A stretch of 64,000 nt of DNA from Ruminococcus flavefaciens (GCF_900119075.1 NZ_FPIP01000003.1:1-64000); one strand, 5' to 3'; counted from the first letter of the stretch, positions 1 to 8,604 are shown. Notes: a model not told the origin generated them from the letters alone. Numbers and translations are program-made.

Positions 1-115
1 GCCCTTGCAGATACGCAAATCATAGATTTGCTCCCTGCAATCGGGCGATTATAGCATAAAGCTTCGCTTTTATGCTATAATTGATGCAAAGCATTTATCA
101 AATCAGAAAGGCGGT

Positions 116-1183
116 GTGAGATTGAACAGACTTATCGACAAACTTGCAATACTTCTTTTGTGCATGATGAGCCTTGCTATGAGCGACAGCTTCATTGAGC
201 CTGTTATCGTGGTCATAACGGCAGTCACGGCTTCTGCGGCTGCGCAGCTCCTGACGGGCAAAGCGGAAGCTTCAATTATCATAGTCGCCTGTTCGTTGGC
301 TTGCGGAGTATTTCCGCTGTTCCTATGTATGATACCGCTGATGCTGTACGACGCATTGTGGGAGAAAAAATGGTGGCTGGTGCTGCCTGCGGCGGCAGTT
401 TTGATAAATATCGGCGATATGAAGATACTTCAGATAGCCATGACCGCAGCAGCTATAGCAGTTACCGTTATAATATATCTTCGTGTTTCGGGACTTGAAC
501 AGACCGTCACGAAACTCACACTGCTCCGTGATGAGATAGCAGGAAAGAACCGACAGCTGGGCGAGCAAAACCTCCGACTTGCGCAGGCTCAGGACAACGA
601 GATACATCTTGCCACACTAAAGGAGCGCAACCGTATCGCCCGTGAGATACACGACAATGTGGGACATATGCTCACGCGCTCTCTTTTGCAGTCTGGAGCT
701 CTCATCGTCATCAACAAGGACGAGCAGCTCCGCGAGCCGTTGGAGAGTCTGAAAGCCACTCTCGACAGCGCCATGACCAGTATCCGCGAGAGCGTACACG
801 ACCTCCATGACGATTCAATAGACCTGAAAAAGGTCATCGAGGACAGTATCAAAACTGTTGACAGCAGGTTCACAGTTACGCTGGACTGCGACGTAAGCGA
901 GTACATGGCAGGCAATGTGAAGCTTTGCATGATAGGCGTTATCAAGGAGGGGCTGTCCAATGCGGTGAAGCACTCCGCAGGAGATAAGATAAGCATTATC
1001 GTCCGCGAGCACCCTGCGTTCTATCAGCTTATGCTGGAGGACAACGGCAGCTGCTCGGAGATAAAGGAAAGCGGCATAGGCTTGAAGAATATGCATGACC
1101 GTGTGGAGGCGCTGAAAGGCAGGATAAGCTTTACGCCTTCTGCCGAAGGATTTAAAATTTTTGTTTCGATTCCGAAGCAGTAG
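116..1183 (+). CDS. Sensor histidine kinase, NarL/DesK (HisKA_3) type
   Basis: This is a membrane sensor kinase that should phosphorylate the response regulator encoded just downstream. The first ~120 residues are hydrophobic and hold several membrane spans. A short polar, coiled-coil-like stretch follows. The HisKA_3 box reads ERNRIAREIHDNVGH, with the phosphoacceptor His near residue 179. The ATPase domain shows an N box (EGLSNAVKH) and a G box (DNGSCSEIKESGIGL). No extracytoplasmic sensor domain is visible, so the signal is unknown. Two starts are possible: GTG at 116 lies almost on top of the AGAAAGGCGG ribosome site, while TTG at 122 has a normal 7-nt spacing and may be the real start. 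The gene is separated from its partner by a repeat mosaic. Confidence 0.9.
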   Translation: MRLNRLIDKLAILLLCMMSLAMSDSFIEPVIVVITAVTASAAAQLLTGKAEASIIIVACSLACGVFPLFLCMIPLMLYDALWEKKWWLVLPAAAVLINIGDMKILQIAMTAAAIAVTVIIYLRVSGLEQTVTKLTLLRDEIAGKNRQLGEQNLRLAQAQDNEIHLATLKERNRIAREIHDNVGHMLTRSLLQSGALIVINKDEQLREPLESLKATLDSAMTSIRESVHDLHDDSIDLKKVIEDSIKTVDSRFTVTLDCDVSEYMAGNVKLCMIGVIKEGLSNAVKHSAGDKISIIVREHPAFYQLMLEDNGSCSEIKESGIGLKNMHDRVEALKGRISFTPSAEGFKIFVSIPKQ

Positions 1184-1188
1184 ATTTT

Positions 1189-1346
1189 GTAGGGGCTGGC
1201 GTCCTCGACAGCCCATTAAGGGACGCCCTATCTTGCAGGGTCCCCTAATCGGGTCCGTCCCCTCTGTCCTTCGGACATCTCCCCATCTTATGTGGAGTCA
1301 CTCTGCCAAAGGAACACAGTCCCTTTGGAATCCCGTTCATGGGTTC
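1189..1346. repeat. Mosaic of small hairpin repeats between kinase and regulator
   Basis: Starts with a GTAG-footed palindrome (1189-1214), then an imperfect GGGACGCCC type hairpin, a module reading CCCTCTGTCCTTCGGACAT followed by a GGGGAGTCAC-like end, and a module CCAAAGGAACACAGTCCC followed by TTTGGAATCCC. The same modules in the same order occur near 5.9, 16.2 and 47.5 kb and inverted near 42 kb. The block ends about 15 bp before the ribosome site of the next gene. Confidence 0.8.
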
Positions 1347-1374
1347 ATTAAGTTATTACATAAAAGGAGAAATT

Positions 1375-1998
1375 ATGAATATAGTAGTGATAGACGACGA
1401 CAAGCTTGTAGCGCTGTCGCTGAAAACAATTCTTGAAAGCACGGGCAGTATTACAGTTGCCGCTATGGGTTCAAGCGGCGAGGAGGCAATAGAGCTCTAC
1501 CGTCAGCACTGTCCCGATATAATGCTCATGGATATCCGCATGGAGGGCATGACGGGTATCGAAGCAGGCGAGGTCATACTGAAAGAAGCTCCCGAGGCTA
1601 AGATACTCTACCTCACCACATTTTCCGACGACGAATACATAGTAAAGGCGCTGAATATGGGTGCAAAGGGCTACATACTCAAGCAGGACTTCGACGGAAT
1701 AGCTCCTGCCCTTGACGCGGTAATGCGCGGACAGAGCATATTCGGCGACAAGATAATAAATAAGCTCCCCGAGCTGACAGTACCCAAGAAGTTCGACTTT
1801 GCTGCTCACGGCATAAGCGACAAGGAGCGCGAGATAATGGAGCTTGTGGCGTTAGGTCTCAGCAATAAGGAGATATCCGAGAAGATATTCCTCGGCGAGG
1901 GAACTATCCGAAACTATATCAGCAATCTCCTCGATAAGCTGGAGCTCCGCGACAGGACACAGCTTGCAGTATATTATTACACGGAAGTCAAGGCATAA
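1375..1998 (+). CDS. Response regulator, NarL/LuxR family
   Basis: Partner of the upstream kinase. An N-terminal receiver domain has the acidic pair in VIDDDK, the phosphorylation site Asp53 (MLMDIRMEG) and the conserved Lys in YILKQDF. A C-terminal LuxR-type helix-turn-helix (about residues 145-205) contains GLSNKEISEKIFLGEGTIR. The ATG at 1375 is chosen because AAAGGAGAAATT lies directly before it; an in-frame upstream ATG lacks such a site. The regulon is unknown. A strong hairpin terminator follows immediately, so the two-gene system ends here. Confidence 0.93.
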   Translation: MNIVVIDDDKLVALSLKTILESTGSITVAAMGSSGEEAIELYRQHCPDIMLMDIRMEGMTGIEAGEVILKEAPEAKILYLTTFSDDEYIVKALNMGAKGYILKQDFDGIAPALDAVMRGQSIFGDKIINKLPELTVPKKFDFAAHGISDKEREIMELVALGLSNKEISEKIFLGEGTIRNYISNLLDKLELRDRTQLAVYYYTEVKA

Positions 1999-2002
1999 GC
2001 AC

Positions 2003-2035
2003 AAAGAGCCGGAGGTCGCACCCTCCGGCTCTTTG
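2003..2035. terminator. Intrinsic terminator after the response regulator
   Basis: Stem AAAGAGCCGGAGG pairs with CCTCCGGCTCTTT with a 6-nt loop, A-rich on one side and T-rich on the other. It can serve the plus-strand gene and perhaps also stop read-through from the minus strand. Confidence 0.85.
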
Positions 2036-2127
2036 TTGGTGTAACTCGCATGGAGTACATCATATCTTTTCATTGATATTTACACCACATTTCTATTATT
2101 GTCAATATATAATGAAGTATACATCGT

Positions 2128-2165
2128 AAAAAAACAGCGAAGAGTGATTCTTCGCTGTTTTTTTT
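2128..2165 (-). terminator. Terminator of the CotH/dockerin gene
   Basis: AAAAACAGCGAAGA and TCTTCGCTGTTTTTTTT form a 12+ bp stem with a 5-nt loop and long A/T tracts, about 20 bp beyond the stop codon of the minus-strand gene. Confidence 0.9.
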
Positions 2166-2184
2166 ATGAAGATGGTATAGAAGA

Positions 2185-5100
2185 TTACTTAGTTGGGAGA
2201 TTCTTTACAAGACCGAGGAGATATTTCTGTATAGCCAGTGCGTCCTCTGTAGTAACACCGTCATTGTTTCCTGCTACATCAGCGTTTGCATATCCGATAT
2301 CGGTGATGTGGTGGGAATCTGAACCGTTTATGCCGAACTTATTGGGGTTAGCAAGGCTCTGCATGATGATAACTGCGTCTGAAAGGTCAACACTGCCGTC
2401 GTTGTTAGCGTCGCCGTACTTTGTTACCTTAGTATCGCCTGACTTTGTTGTAGTGAATGTTACCTGTACTGATGTGGTTGTTGTCTTGGAAGTAGTTGTA
2501 GTAGTTACAGGCTTTGTTGTTGTGATTGCAGGAGCGCCGCCCTCTTTGTATACAGCCTTGATAGATACGCCCTCGCTTACGGGAACTGTTATCTCGTCTG
2601 ATGAAGTATCGCTTACTGTAGCGCCTGTTACCTCCCAGTGGTCGAAGCTGTAGCCTTCCTTGGCTGTAGCCTTTACGGTTACAGGATAGTCTGTGAAGTA
2701 CTTTCCGCTCCATGTGCTGAGAGAATCGTCAAGCTTAATAGTATTGAACTTTACAGAGCCCTTGCTGCCGTCGTTGCTTACTGATACGCTTGCAAGACTG
2801 CCTGTGAGGCCCATGTAGCTCTTCATCTGGCTTGTAACGTTGCTGTATCTTGTATTGTAGAATGTTTCGAGGAGCTGATAATCCTGATCGAAAGTAGACT
2901 CATTGTGAGTGTGCTTGGATGACGGGAAACGCTTGTATGTATCAAGTATCTGCTGCTTGAAGCCCTTGTAGTAGTTGATAGCTTCTGTAGTCTTCTTGGT
3001 ATCGAAGTTATAGTTAGCCATATCCATGAAGCTGAGCTCGAACTGCTTCTTGAATTCAGCGTTCTTCATGAGGTTTGTGAAAGCTCCGCTGAGAGATGCG
3101 CCGCCTCCCATGAAGCCGCCCCAGCCTCCCATACCGCCGCCGCCGCCGAACTGGCTGAAGCTGTTGTAGGTAGGACCTGTTTCGTTTACCTTGTCTGCAA
3201 GATTTGCAGCATACTCTGTATCAAAGAGCACCATGCGCCATTTGCCGTCTGCGTAAGGATTCTCGGGATCGACTGTATTTGCACGCCATACGCCTGTGTT
3301 GTTGCTTGGCCAGTCCTTGTTAGCCCAGTATATCTGAGCTGCGAAGTAGTCGATAAAGCTCTGGATATCGAGCTTTTCAGCTATCTGCTGATAAGCTGCG
3401 CCGCTTGTCATATCAGCGCTTGAAATCTGGCTGAGGAGGCTGTTCCACTCGGTGAGATCCTGATCGTTGCCGTCCTCAAGAGAACCGTTCTTGATGAAGG
3501 AAACGTCGTTCTTCTTGATACCGTAATGTGACTTGAAGTAATCTGTGTTGTACTTCTCCATGAGCTGATAGATGCCCCAGAATTCGCCGTCGATGAAGAG
3601 TATGCACTCGCTTGTAGCCTGAGTAGCCATATCTCTGTCGCCAACGAGAGACTGGTTCACTGAGTCACGGAAGAAGCCAGCCATGTTGTCGTTTCCGCCG
3701 TTTCTTATAGTGAAGCCGTCGAATGTGTCGATGACCTTGTTATTCTTTTCCTTGGTTGATTTGCCCTCGAAGAGGTCATACTCAACACTGCTCTTGCCGT
3801 AGTCCTGACGAGCGAAGATGTTGAAGCTCTTCTGAGCCCATGCACGGGAAGCTGCGCCCTTGGTTCTGATGCCGACGTTCTGGGAAACAACGCTCTTGCC
3901 GTTTTCGAATATCTCGATATTGGCAGGACGCTCCCATTCTGAGCCCTTCTGGTTGTAGTTAGCCTGCGACATGAATGCGAAATCTCCCATTCCGCCGCCG
4001 CCGAAGCCGCCCATGCCGCCAAATCCGCCAGCGCCGCCCTGCTGACCGTCGCCGCCAGCTGCGCCGCCGAACTGGCTCCAGTCAAATCCGCCTGCACCGC
4101 CTGCTGCTGCACCGCCTGCTGCTGCACCGTCGCCGCCAGCTGCGCCGCCGAACTGACTCCAGTCAAATCCGCCTGCACCGCCTGCTGCTGCACCGTCACC
4201 GCCAGCTGCGCCGCCGAACTGGCTCCAGTCAAATCCGCCGTTCTGACCGCCCATGTTCCAGCCGCCCTGCTGAGCGCCTCCTTGCTGTGTATCTTCATCT
4301 GCATTGACTACAGGACCGCCGGCGCCGCCGAGCTGTATATCGCCCATATTGAAGCCGCCCTGCTGACCGTTGCCCTGCTGCTGACCGCCCATGTTCCAGT
4401 TGCCCATGTTGAAGCCGCCCTGCTGCTGTCCGTTCTGTCCCTGAGCAGGCTGTCCCTGTCCCGGGTTGCCCCAGTTGCCCATGCCGGGGAAGGTCATGCC
4501 TCCGCCGCCCTGGTCGTAAACCTTGCCCAGTACATAGATACCCTTGTCGTAATCGAAGAGGTTATCGGGATCTGTAACCAGTGAGATGACCTTCATCTTC
4601 TTGTATCTTTCAACGTTAGCTGAGCCAACGAAGTATGTCTTTGTGATGATATCGCTTGCTCTGCCCTGCGAGTCAACAGCTACAGCGCGGACTACAGCAG
4701 CCTTGAGAACGCCCTCATCGGGAGCGAGGATATCTGTATAAGCTGTGATATCAGTTCTTGCGCTGTATTTGTTGGGCTCGCTTGTCATATCCTTTATTGT
4801 AAGAGGAGAGGAATACTTTTCTGAGGAAGCTGTAGGATCGCTTCCGTCTGTTGTATAGTAAACTGTAGTGCCCTGCGGTACTTCTATAGAGAGTGAGAAG
4901 CCGTTGTCATAGAATCCGCTCTCTGCTGAGAAAGAGGGAGTTCTTACAGCGTTTGAGCCCTCGGGAGCCTTGTTTTCAGCGTTTGGAGTGCCTGCCAGCA
5001 CATAGAACTCGCCGCTGCCGTCGGGATACTGACCATATGAGGTATCCTTAGCCATATCGCCGAATGTTACCTGTGAAGCTATATTGCCTGCTTTATCGGT

Positions 5101-5490
5101 AAGTGTGAGAGTCTCGCCGCTGGTTGAAAGACCGAAAGGAGCTATCTCCTTGTTGGTCTCGCCTGCTGTGCCGTCGCAGAAGATTATCTTTCTGCCGCCT
5201 GCCTGAAGAGTAGTGCCCTCGGGGATAGTGAAGCGATAGGGTGTCTCCGCCTTGTCTGTGATACCCCAGCCGCTGATGTCTACAGCGCTGCCCGAGCCGT
5301 TGTAGAGCTCTATCCAGTCATATGTGCCGCCGTCGCGTGCAGCATATGAATCGTTCTTTGGACAAACTTCGTTGATAGTAACAGTGCCTGCCGCAGCAGC
5401 CTGACTTGCAGGCATAAGACCTGCTGTGCCGAGGAGCATAGCAAGGCTCATGATACCTGCGCCTGTACGCATAGCTGATTTCTTGAACAT
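2185..5490 (-). CDS. Secreted CotH-kinase protein with lamin-tail domain and dockerin
   Basis: A large (~1100 aa) extracellular protein likely to dock on a cellulosome scaffoldin. Order: signal peptide (~1-35), lamin-tail-like domain (~36-150), a chitobiase/FN3-like segment with TTVYYTTDGSDPT, a Gly/Gln/Asn-rich low-complexity region (~330-500) with three near-exact GGFDWSQFGGAAGGDG units, a CotH kinase domain (~530-880; GIRTKGAASRAWAQKSFN, FIDGEFWGIYQLMEKYN, FDTEYA), an InlB-like repeat (GYSFDHWEVTG), a Thr-rich linker and a C-terminal dockerin. The dockerin has two Ca-binding repeats, GDANNDGSVDLSDAVIIMQS and ADVAGNNDGVTTEDALAIQK. The start at 5490 is preceded by GGAGGGACGTATT; the ATG at 5505 overlaps that site. 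CotH proteins are protein kinases in spores, but their role in cellulosomes is not settled. Confidence 0.93.
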   Translation of the reverse strand: MFKKSAMRTGAGIMSLAMLLGTAGLMPASQAAAAGTVTINEVCPKNDSYAARDGGTYDWIELYNGSGSAVDISGWGITDKAETPYRFTIPEGTTLQAGGRKIIFCDGTAGETNKEIAPFGLSTSGETLTLTDKAGNIASQVTFGDMAKDTSYGQYPDGSGEFYVLAGTPNAENKAPEGSNAVRTPSFSAESGFYDNGFSLSIEVPQGTTVYYTTDGSDPTASSEKYSSPLTIKDMTSEPNKYSARTDITAYTDILAPDEGVLKAAVVRAVAVDSQGRASDIITKTYFVGSANVERYKKMKVISLVTDPDNLFDYDKGIYVLGKVYDQGGGGMTFPGMGNWGNPGQGQPAQGQNGQQQGGFNMGNWNMGGQQQGNGQQGGFNMGDIQLGGAGGPVVNADEDTQQGGAQQGGWNMGGQNGGFDWSQFGGAAGGDGAAAGGAGGFDWSQFGGAAGGDGAAAGGAAAGGAGGFDWSQFGGAAGGDGQQGGAGGFGGMGGFGGGGMGDFAFMSQANYNQKGSEWERPANIEIFENGKSVVSQNVGIRTKGAASRAWAQKSFNIFARQDYGKSSVEYDLFEGKSTKEKNNKVIDTFDGFTIRNGGNDNMAGFFRDSVNQSLVGDRDMATQATSECILFIDGEFWGIYQLMEKYNTDYFKSHYGIKKNDVSFIKNGSLEDGNDQDLTEWNSLLSQISSADMTSGAAYQQIAEKLDIQSFIDYFAAQIYWANKDWPSNNTGVWRANTVDPENPYADGKWRMVLFDTEYAANLADKVNETGPTYNSFSQFGGGGGMGGWGGFMGGGASLSGAFTNLMKNAEFKKQFELSFMDMANYNFDTKKTTEAINYYKGFKQQILDTYKRFPSSKHTHNESTFDQDYQLLETFYNTRYSNVTSQMKSYMGLTGSLASVSVSNDGSKGSVKFNTIKLDDSLSTWSGKYFTDYPVTVKATAKEGYSFDHWEVTGATVSDTSSDEITVPVSEGVSIKAVYKEGGAPAITTTKPVTTTTTSKTTTTSVQVTFTTTKSGDTKVTKYGDANNDGSVDLSDAVIIMQSLANPNKFGINGSDSHHITDIGYANADVAGNNDGVTTEDALAIQKYLLGLVKNLPTK
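4022..4250 (-). repeat. Internal coding repeat in the CotH/dockerin gene
   Basis: Three near-identical DNA units encode GGFDWSQFGGAAGGDG separated by Ala/Gly spacers of different length, flanked by GGMGGFGGGG and GGFNMGNWNMGG stretches. Such units can expand or contract by slippage; it is a low-complexity linker rather than a folded domain. Confidence 0.85.
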
Positions 5491-5666
5491 AATACGTCCC
5501 TCCATAATGATTTTTCATGTTTTTGAGCGTGATACCGCCCGATTTTTCGATTAATCTTTAAGTAGATAATAAATAAATAGTCTTAAAATAATCTTAAAGT
5601 AAACTGAAAATGAAAAATGTGGAAAATGAACTTAAAGTTCAATATATCGGGATATCTGGCAATTTC

Positions 5667-5695
5667 AGTATATCATTATCACCAAAGGAAGTCAA
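5667..5695 (-). promoter_or_regulatory. SigmaA-type promoter of the CotH/dockerin gene
   Basis: On the minus strand TTGACT, 17 nt, TATACT. It predicts a leader of about 170 nt before the 5490 start; that leader is AT-rich and I see no recognisable riboswitch in it. Confidence 0.7.
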
Positions 5696-5822
5696 CTAAC
5701 AGCGCAAATTTTGAATAAATTATGAAAAAGTCAGCAATAAATGAAACGTTCTGTGCACAAAAGGTGTACTGAATATCCAGAAAAAACCGCTTGACGTCCC
5801 CGTAAATATAGGGTATCATATT

Positions 5823-6072
5823 GTATGGGCGGATATTATCCGCCCGCGAATAGCATTACAACTTGTAAGGGACGCCGCCCTCGGCGTCCCGTTAAGGGAA
5901 CGCCCTCTCTTGCAGGGCGTCCCTCTTCCCAAAACAGTCCACTGGACTGTTTTTGAAATTCACCCTTGCGGAGCGCCTTACGTCTTTTGGGCTTTGCCCA
6001 ATCCCACCAGAGGCGCTGCCTCTGGACTCCGCCAAAGGAACACAGTCCCTTTGGAATCCCGTTCATAGGTTC
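5823..6072. repeat. REP pair plus hairpin mosaic upstream of the DUF2461 gene
   Basis: Begins with GTAT then GGGCGGATATTATCCGCCC, then GTAA plus a GGGACGCCG hairpin, then GGGAACGCC hairpin, an AAAACAGTCC/GGACTGTTTT hairpin, a CTTTTGGGCTTTGCCCAA piece, CAGAGGCGCTGCCTCTG, and the CCAAAGGAACACAGTCCC module. It fills most of 5506-6098 together with the CotH promoter and ends about 15 bp before the AAAGGAG site at 6087. Confidence 0.8.
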
Positions 6073-6098
6073 AGCAAATATTAATAAAGGAGAAGACA

Positions 6099-6845
6099 AT
6101 GTTTCAAGGTTTTTCACAGGAAGCTCTGGAATTCCTGCTTGGCATAAGACACAACAACAATAAGGACTGGTTCGAGCCGCGGAAAAAGATATACACCGAG
6201 AAGATATTCGAGCCCATGAAGGCTCTCGGTGAGGAGCTTTTCGCGCCCTTTGCCGATGTCGACGGCATGATGTACAAGGTTGGCAGGATATATCGCGACG
6301 AGAATTTCGCGCCCTATCTCCACTACCGCGATACCATGTGGATATATGTCCGCTATGACGCATGGTACTGGAACAAGACTCCCACCCTGTATTTCGAGCT
6401 TTCTCCCGAGGGGGCAGAGTTCGGTTTCCGTATCTCCAAGCCCGAAGCCGCCGTTATGGAGCGTTTCCGCAGCGGACTTCTTGAAGAATCGGAGCCGTTT
6501 ATCAACATGGTAGATGAACTTGTTGAAAACTACGGACTTACTCTCGGCGGTGACGAGTACAAGCGGAAAAAGTCCTGTCCCGTACCCGAGCTTGAGCGCT
6601 TCTTTATTAAAAAAGGGCTGAGCCTTTACACAAAGGTCAGCGAGCCAGCGGAGCTTTTCTCCCGAAAAATAGCCGAGCACACCGCCGAGGTGTTCAAGGC
6701 GCTGCAGCCTGTAAACGACTATTTCCACGAAATTGTTGAAATTGAGGAGCTTGCAAAGGCTCTTGAAAAAGAGGACAAGCTCCAAACAGAGCCCGAGCCC
6801 GAGATAAACATGGTAAAAGCTCCCGATGTTGAATTCATGTGGTAG
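6099..6845 (+). CDS. DUF2461 family protein
   Basis: A soluble 248-aa protein of the DUF2461 (TIGR02453-like) family, recognised by the opening FQGFSQEALEFLLGIRHNNN with KDWFEPRKK, the KVGRIYRDENFAPYLHYR block and the YFELSPEG strand. The biochemical role of the family is not known. AAAGGAGAAGACA precedes the ATG. The C-terminal ~25 residues are acidic and variable. It stands alone between repeat mosaics, downstream of a multi-hairpin block that could affect its expression. Confidence 0.85.
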   Translation: MFQGFSQEALEFLLGIRHNNNKDWFEPRKKIYTEKIFEPMKALGEELFAPFADVDGMMYKVGRIYRDENFAPYLHYRDTMWIYVRYDAWYWNKTPTLYFELSPEGAEFGFRISKPEAAVMERFRSGLLEESEPFINMVDELVENYGLTLGGDEYKRKKSCPVPELERFFIKKGLSLYTKVSEPAELFSRKIAEHTAEVFKALQPVNDYFHEIVEIEELAKALEKEDKLQTEPEPEINMVKAPDVEFMW

Positions 6846-6984
6846 CGCGGAGCCCGCACAACCTTGCCACGCGAGCTGAGCCAGCTCGACCGCAGCCACG
6901 TTGCCGCTCGGCGCGGAGCCCGCGCTGCCTTGCCACGTTGTCGCTCGGCGCGGAGCCCGCGCTGCCTTACCACGTTGTCGCTCG
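6845..6984. repeat. GC-rich tandem 37-bp repeat
   Basis: Units at 6911-6947 and 6948-6984 are both 37 bp, start GCGCGGAGCCCGCGCTGCCT and end TTGTCGCTCG; they differ by one base. The first unit (6845-6910) is 66 bp because a 24-bp palindrome-containing piece (CGAGCTGAGCCAGCTCG) is inserted between two CCACG copies. The same palindrome recurs inverted at about 57469-57485. Much more GC-rich than its surroundings. Confidence 0.85.
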
Positions 6985-7067
6985 TAAACTCGCTCACTTT
7001 TTCCAAAAACGTTACCTGTACATCGCTTACGGCACATTGTATATTATATGCGGAACGAATCAAATCT

Positions 7068-7187
7068 GTAGGGGCGGATATTATCCGCCCGTCGATTATA
7101 TGTTGTGTAGGTTATTTGTAGGGAACGCCGCATTCGGCGTTCCGTAAATGCGGCAAAAATAACGGGCGAGCGGAACTCGCCCCTACA
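7068..7187. repeat. Three REP palindromes between DUF2461 gene and gpr
   Basis: GTAG plus GGGCGGATATTATCCGCCC at 7068-7090, GTAG plus a GGAACGCCG/CGGCGTTCC stem at 7118-7143, and an inverted copy ending CCCCTAC with stem GGGCGAG/CTCGCCC at 7164-7187. The three stems differ in sequence but each is self-complementary. Confidence 0.85.
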
Positions 7188-7198
7188 ATAATTATGAA

Positions 7199-8047
7199 TT
7201 AAAACAGCCCTCTTACGTCCTCAAAGCTGAGAGTCGGCTGCAATGCGAGATTTATCCCGAATGCAAGGAGCTGAGAGGCTCTTTCGGTCAGTCGGTCTAT
7301 ATCACGGGGAGTTACCATCATGTTGGGCAGCTCCCCGTTTATGCTTTTTCCCGTGAGGCTTCTCACTATGGTATGCATATCCACAACTGTGGGGACTCCC
7401 ACAGCTATGACGGGAATGTGGAAAAGCTTCTCCGAGAGCTCCTGCCGACGGTTGGAAACGCCGCTCCCCGGGGAAATTCCCGTGTCCGTGAGCTGTATCG
7501 TGGTGCCGAGACGGCTAATATCCGTGCAGGCGAGGGCGTCAATGGCGATTATGGCGGCAGGGCGGAGCTCCGCCGATATTGCGCGGACTATCTCCGCAGT
7601 CTCGATACCCGTCTGTCCCATGACTCCCCCTGCAAAGGCGCTGACAGGGCGCAGGGATGTGAGGAAGTGCTCCTCGCCGCTGTCAAGCTCACCGCGCAGA
7701 TGCCGCGTAGCAAGCACCTTTGCGGCAGTCTGCGGACCTATGGCGTCGGGAGTTATATCGTTGTTGCCAAGCCCCACTACAAGGACCTCCCCCTCGGGCA
7801 GAAGTGCGGCGAGCTCCTGCGAAAGCTCCTGAGCCATGAGCTGATAATTGTCGGAAAATCGGCTCAAACTGCTACCCTCAAGGGTGATGTAGCGCCCCCT
7901 GCCCTTGCCGATAGCGTCAAGGCAGCTGTCGTCGTCGATGATGATCTCCGTAATGTCGAAGGCTTCTCCCCGAGTATAGATGTGAACGTTTTCGGGAAGA
8001 CTGTCGGCAGAGAAGCTTTCAAGCGCTAAATCTGTGCGTATTTCCAT
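7199..8047 (-). CDS. gpr: Germination (spore) protease GPR
   Basis: Aspartic-type endopeptidase that degrades small acid-soluble spore proteins at germination. The N-terminus MEIRTDLALES matches the conserved IRTDLA(L/V)E autoprocessing region. Family blocks VVGLGNNDITPDAIGP, ATRHL, FAGGVMGQTGIETAEI, IDALACTDISRLGTTIQ and TGISPGSGVSNRR are all present; about 282 aa is slightly shorter than Bacillus GPR. The ATG at 8047 is chosen because GGAGG sits 5 nt before it; an upstream in-frame ATG overlaps that site. It is divergent from rpsT, its common neighbour in Firmicutes. It implies at least a relic of a sporulation programme. Confidence 0.93.
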   Translation of the reverse strand: MEIRTDLALESFSADSLPENVHIYTRGEAFDITEIIIDDDSCLDAIGKGRGRYITLEGSSLSRFSDNYQLMAQELSQELAALLPEGEVLVVGLGNNDITPDAIGPQTAAKVLATRHLRGELDSGEEHFLTSLRPVSAFAGGVMGQTGIETAEIVRAISAELRPAAIIAIDALACTDISRLGTTIQLTDTGISPGSGVSNRRQELSEKLFHIPVIAVGVPTVVDMHTIVRSLTGKSINGELPNMMVTPRDIDRLTERASQLLAFGINLALQPTLSFEDVRGLF

Positions 8048-8118
8048 GATTTCCTCCATATTGTGCATATTGCTTTAATTGTGGAAAATATTTCTAAGGA
8101 TAATTTCACTTTTAACTA

Positions 8119-8147
8119 TTGAAAACAATGTGGAAAAATGCTATAAT
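8119..8147 (+). promoter_or_regulatory. Promoter of rpsT
   Basis: TTGAAA, 17 nt, TATAAT. The predicted leader of about 120 nt carries two hairpins: CAGCTGTGCGTTGCAGCTG (8167-8185) and CGGG/CCCG (8187-8203). Confidence 0.7.
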
Positions 8148-8273
8148 TATATTTGTCTCAGTATGGCAGCTGTGCGTTGCAGCTGTCGGGAGTGAACGAA
8201 CCCGTGTTTGCTCCTATTATCTGTAAGATGCGGACGAATATACAGTCTGCATTATCCAAGGAGGTGTAACAAA

Positions 8274-8534
8274 ATGCCAAACATTAAGTCTGCTAAGAAG
8301 AGAGTAAAGGTTAATGCAACAAAGGCTGCTGCTAACAAGGCAAGAAAGTCTAATCTCAAGACTATCCTCAAGAAGGCTGACGCTGCTGTAGCAACAGGTT
8401 CTGCTGATAAGGCAGAGGCTATCAAGGTTGCTATCAAGAGAGTTGACCAGGCTTGCGCAAAGGGTCTTATGCACAAGAATAAGGCTGCAAGAAAGAAGTC
8501 ACAGCTCGCTAAGAAGCTCAACTCTGCTGAGTAA
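8274..8534 (+). CDS. rpsT: 30S ribosomal protein S20
   Basis: An 86-aa, Lys/Ala-rich helical protein that binds 16S rRNA early in small-subunit assembly. MPNIKSAKKRVKVN at the start and KGLMHKNKAARKKSQLAKKL at the end are diagnostic. ATG at 8274 follows AAGGAGGTGTAAC; the frame is open upstream but lacks a start with a ribosome site. Codon use is biased to AAG/GCT as expected for a highly expressed gene. It has its own promoter and a strong terminator, and is divergent from gpr. Confidence 0.97.
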   Translation: MPNIKSAKKRVKVNATKAAANKARKSNLKTILKKADAAVATGSADKAEAIKVAIKRVDQACAKGLMHKNKAARKKSQLAKKLNSAE

Positions 8535-8562
8535 TCGGTCTCTTTAATATAAGAATCAAAAA

Positions 8563-8604
8563 CCCCTTGCGGACGACTCACGGTCTGCAAGGGGACGTTT
8601 TTTT
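8563..8604 (+). terminator. rpsT terminator
   Basis: CCCCTTGCGGAC and GTCTGCAAGGGG form a 12-bp stem with an 8-nt loop followed by a T7 run. Confidence 0.92.

Noticed and set aside
48..81. Inverted repeat ATTATAGCATAAA/TTTTATGCTATAAT as promoter of the sensor kinase
   Set aside because: A -10-like TATAAT is present at 76-81 but no -35 box is found at the right distance; the dyad may simply be another dispersed hairpin.
3705..4584. Long antisense frames across the Gly-rich part of the CotH/dockerin gene
   Set aside because: They are low-complexity shadows of GC-rich repeats; no family motif, no ribosome site.
6719..7147. Overlapping ORFs over the 37-bp tandem repeat
   Set aside because: They consist of translated repeats (RAEPARPA-like) in several frames and lack start signals.
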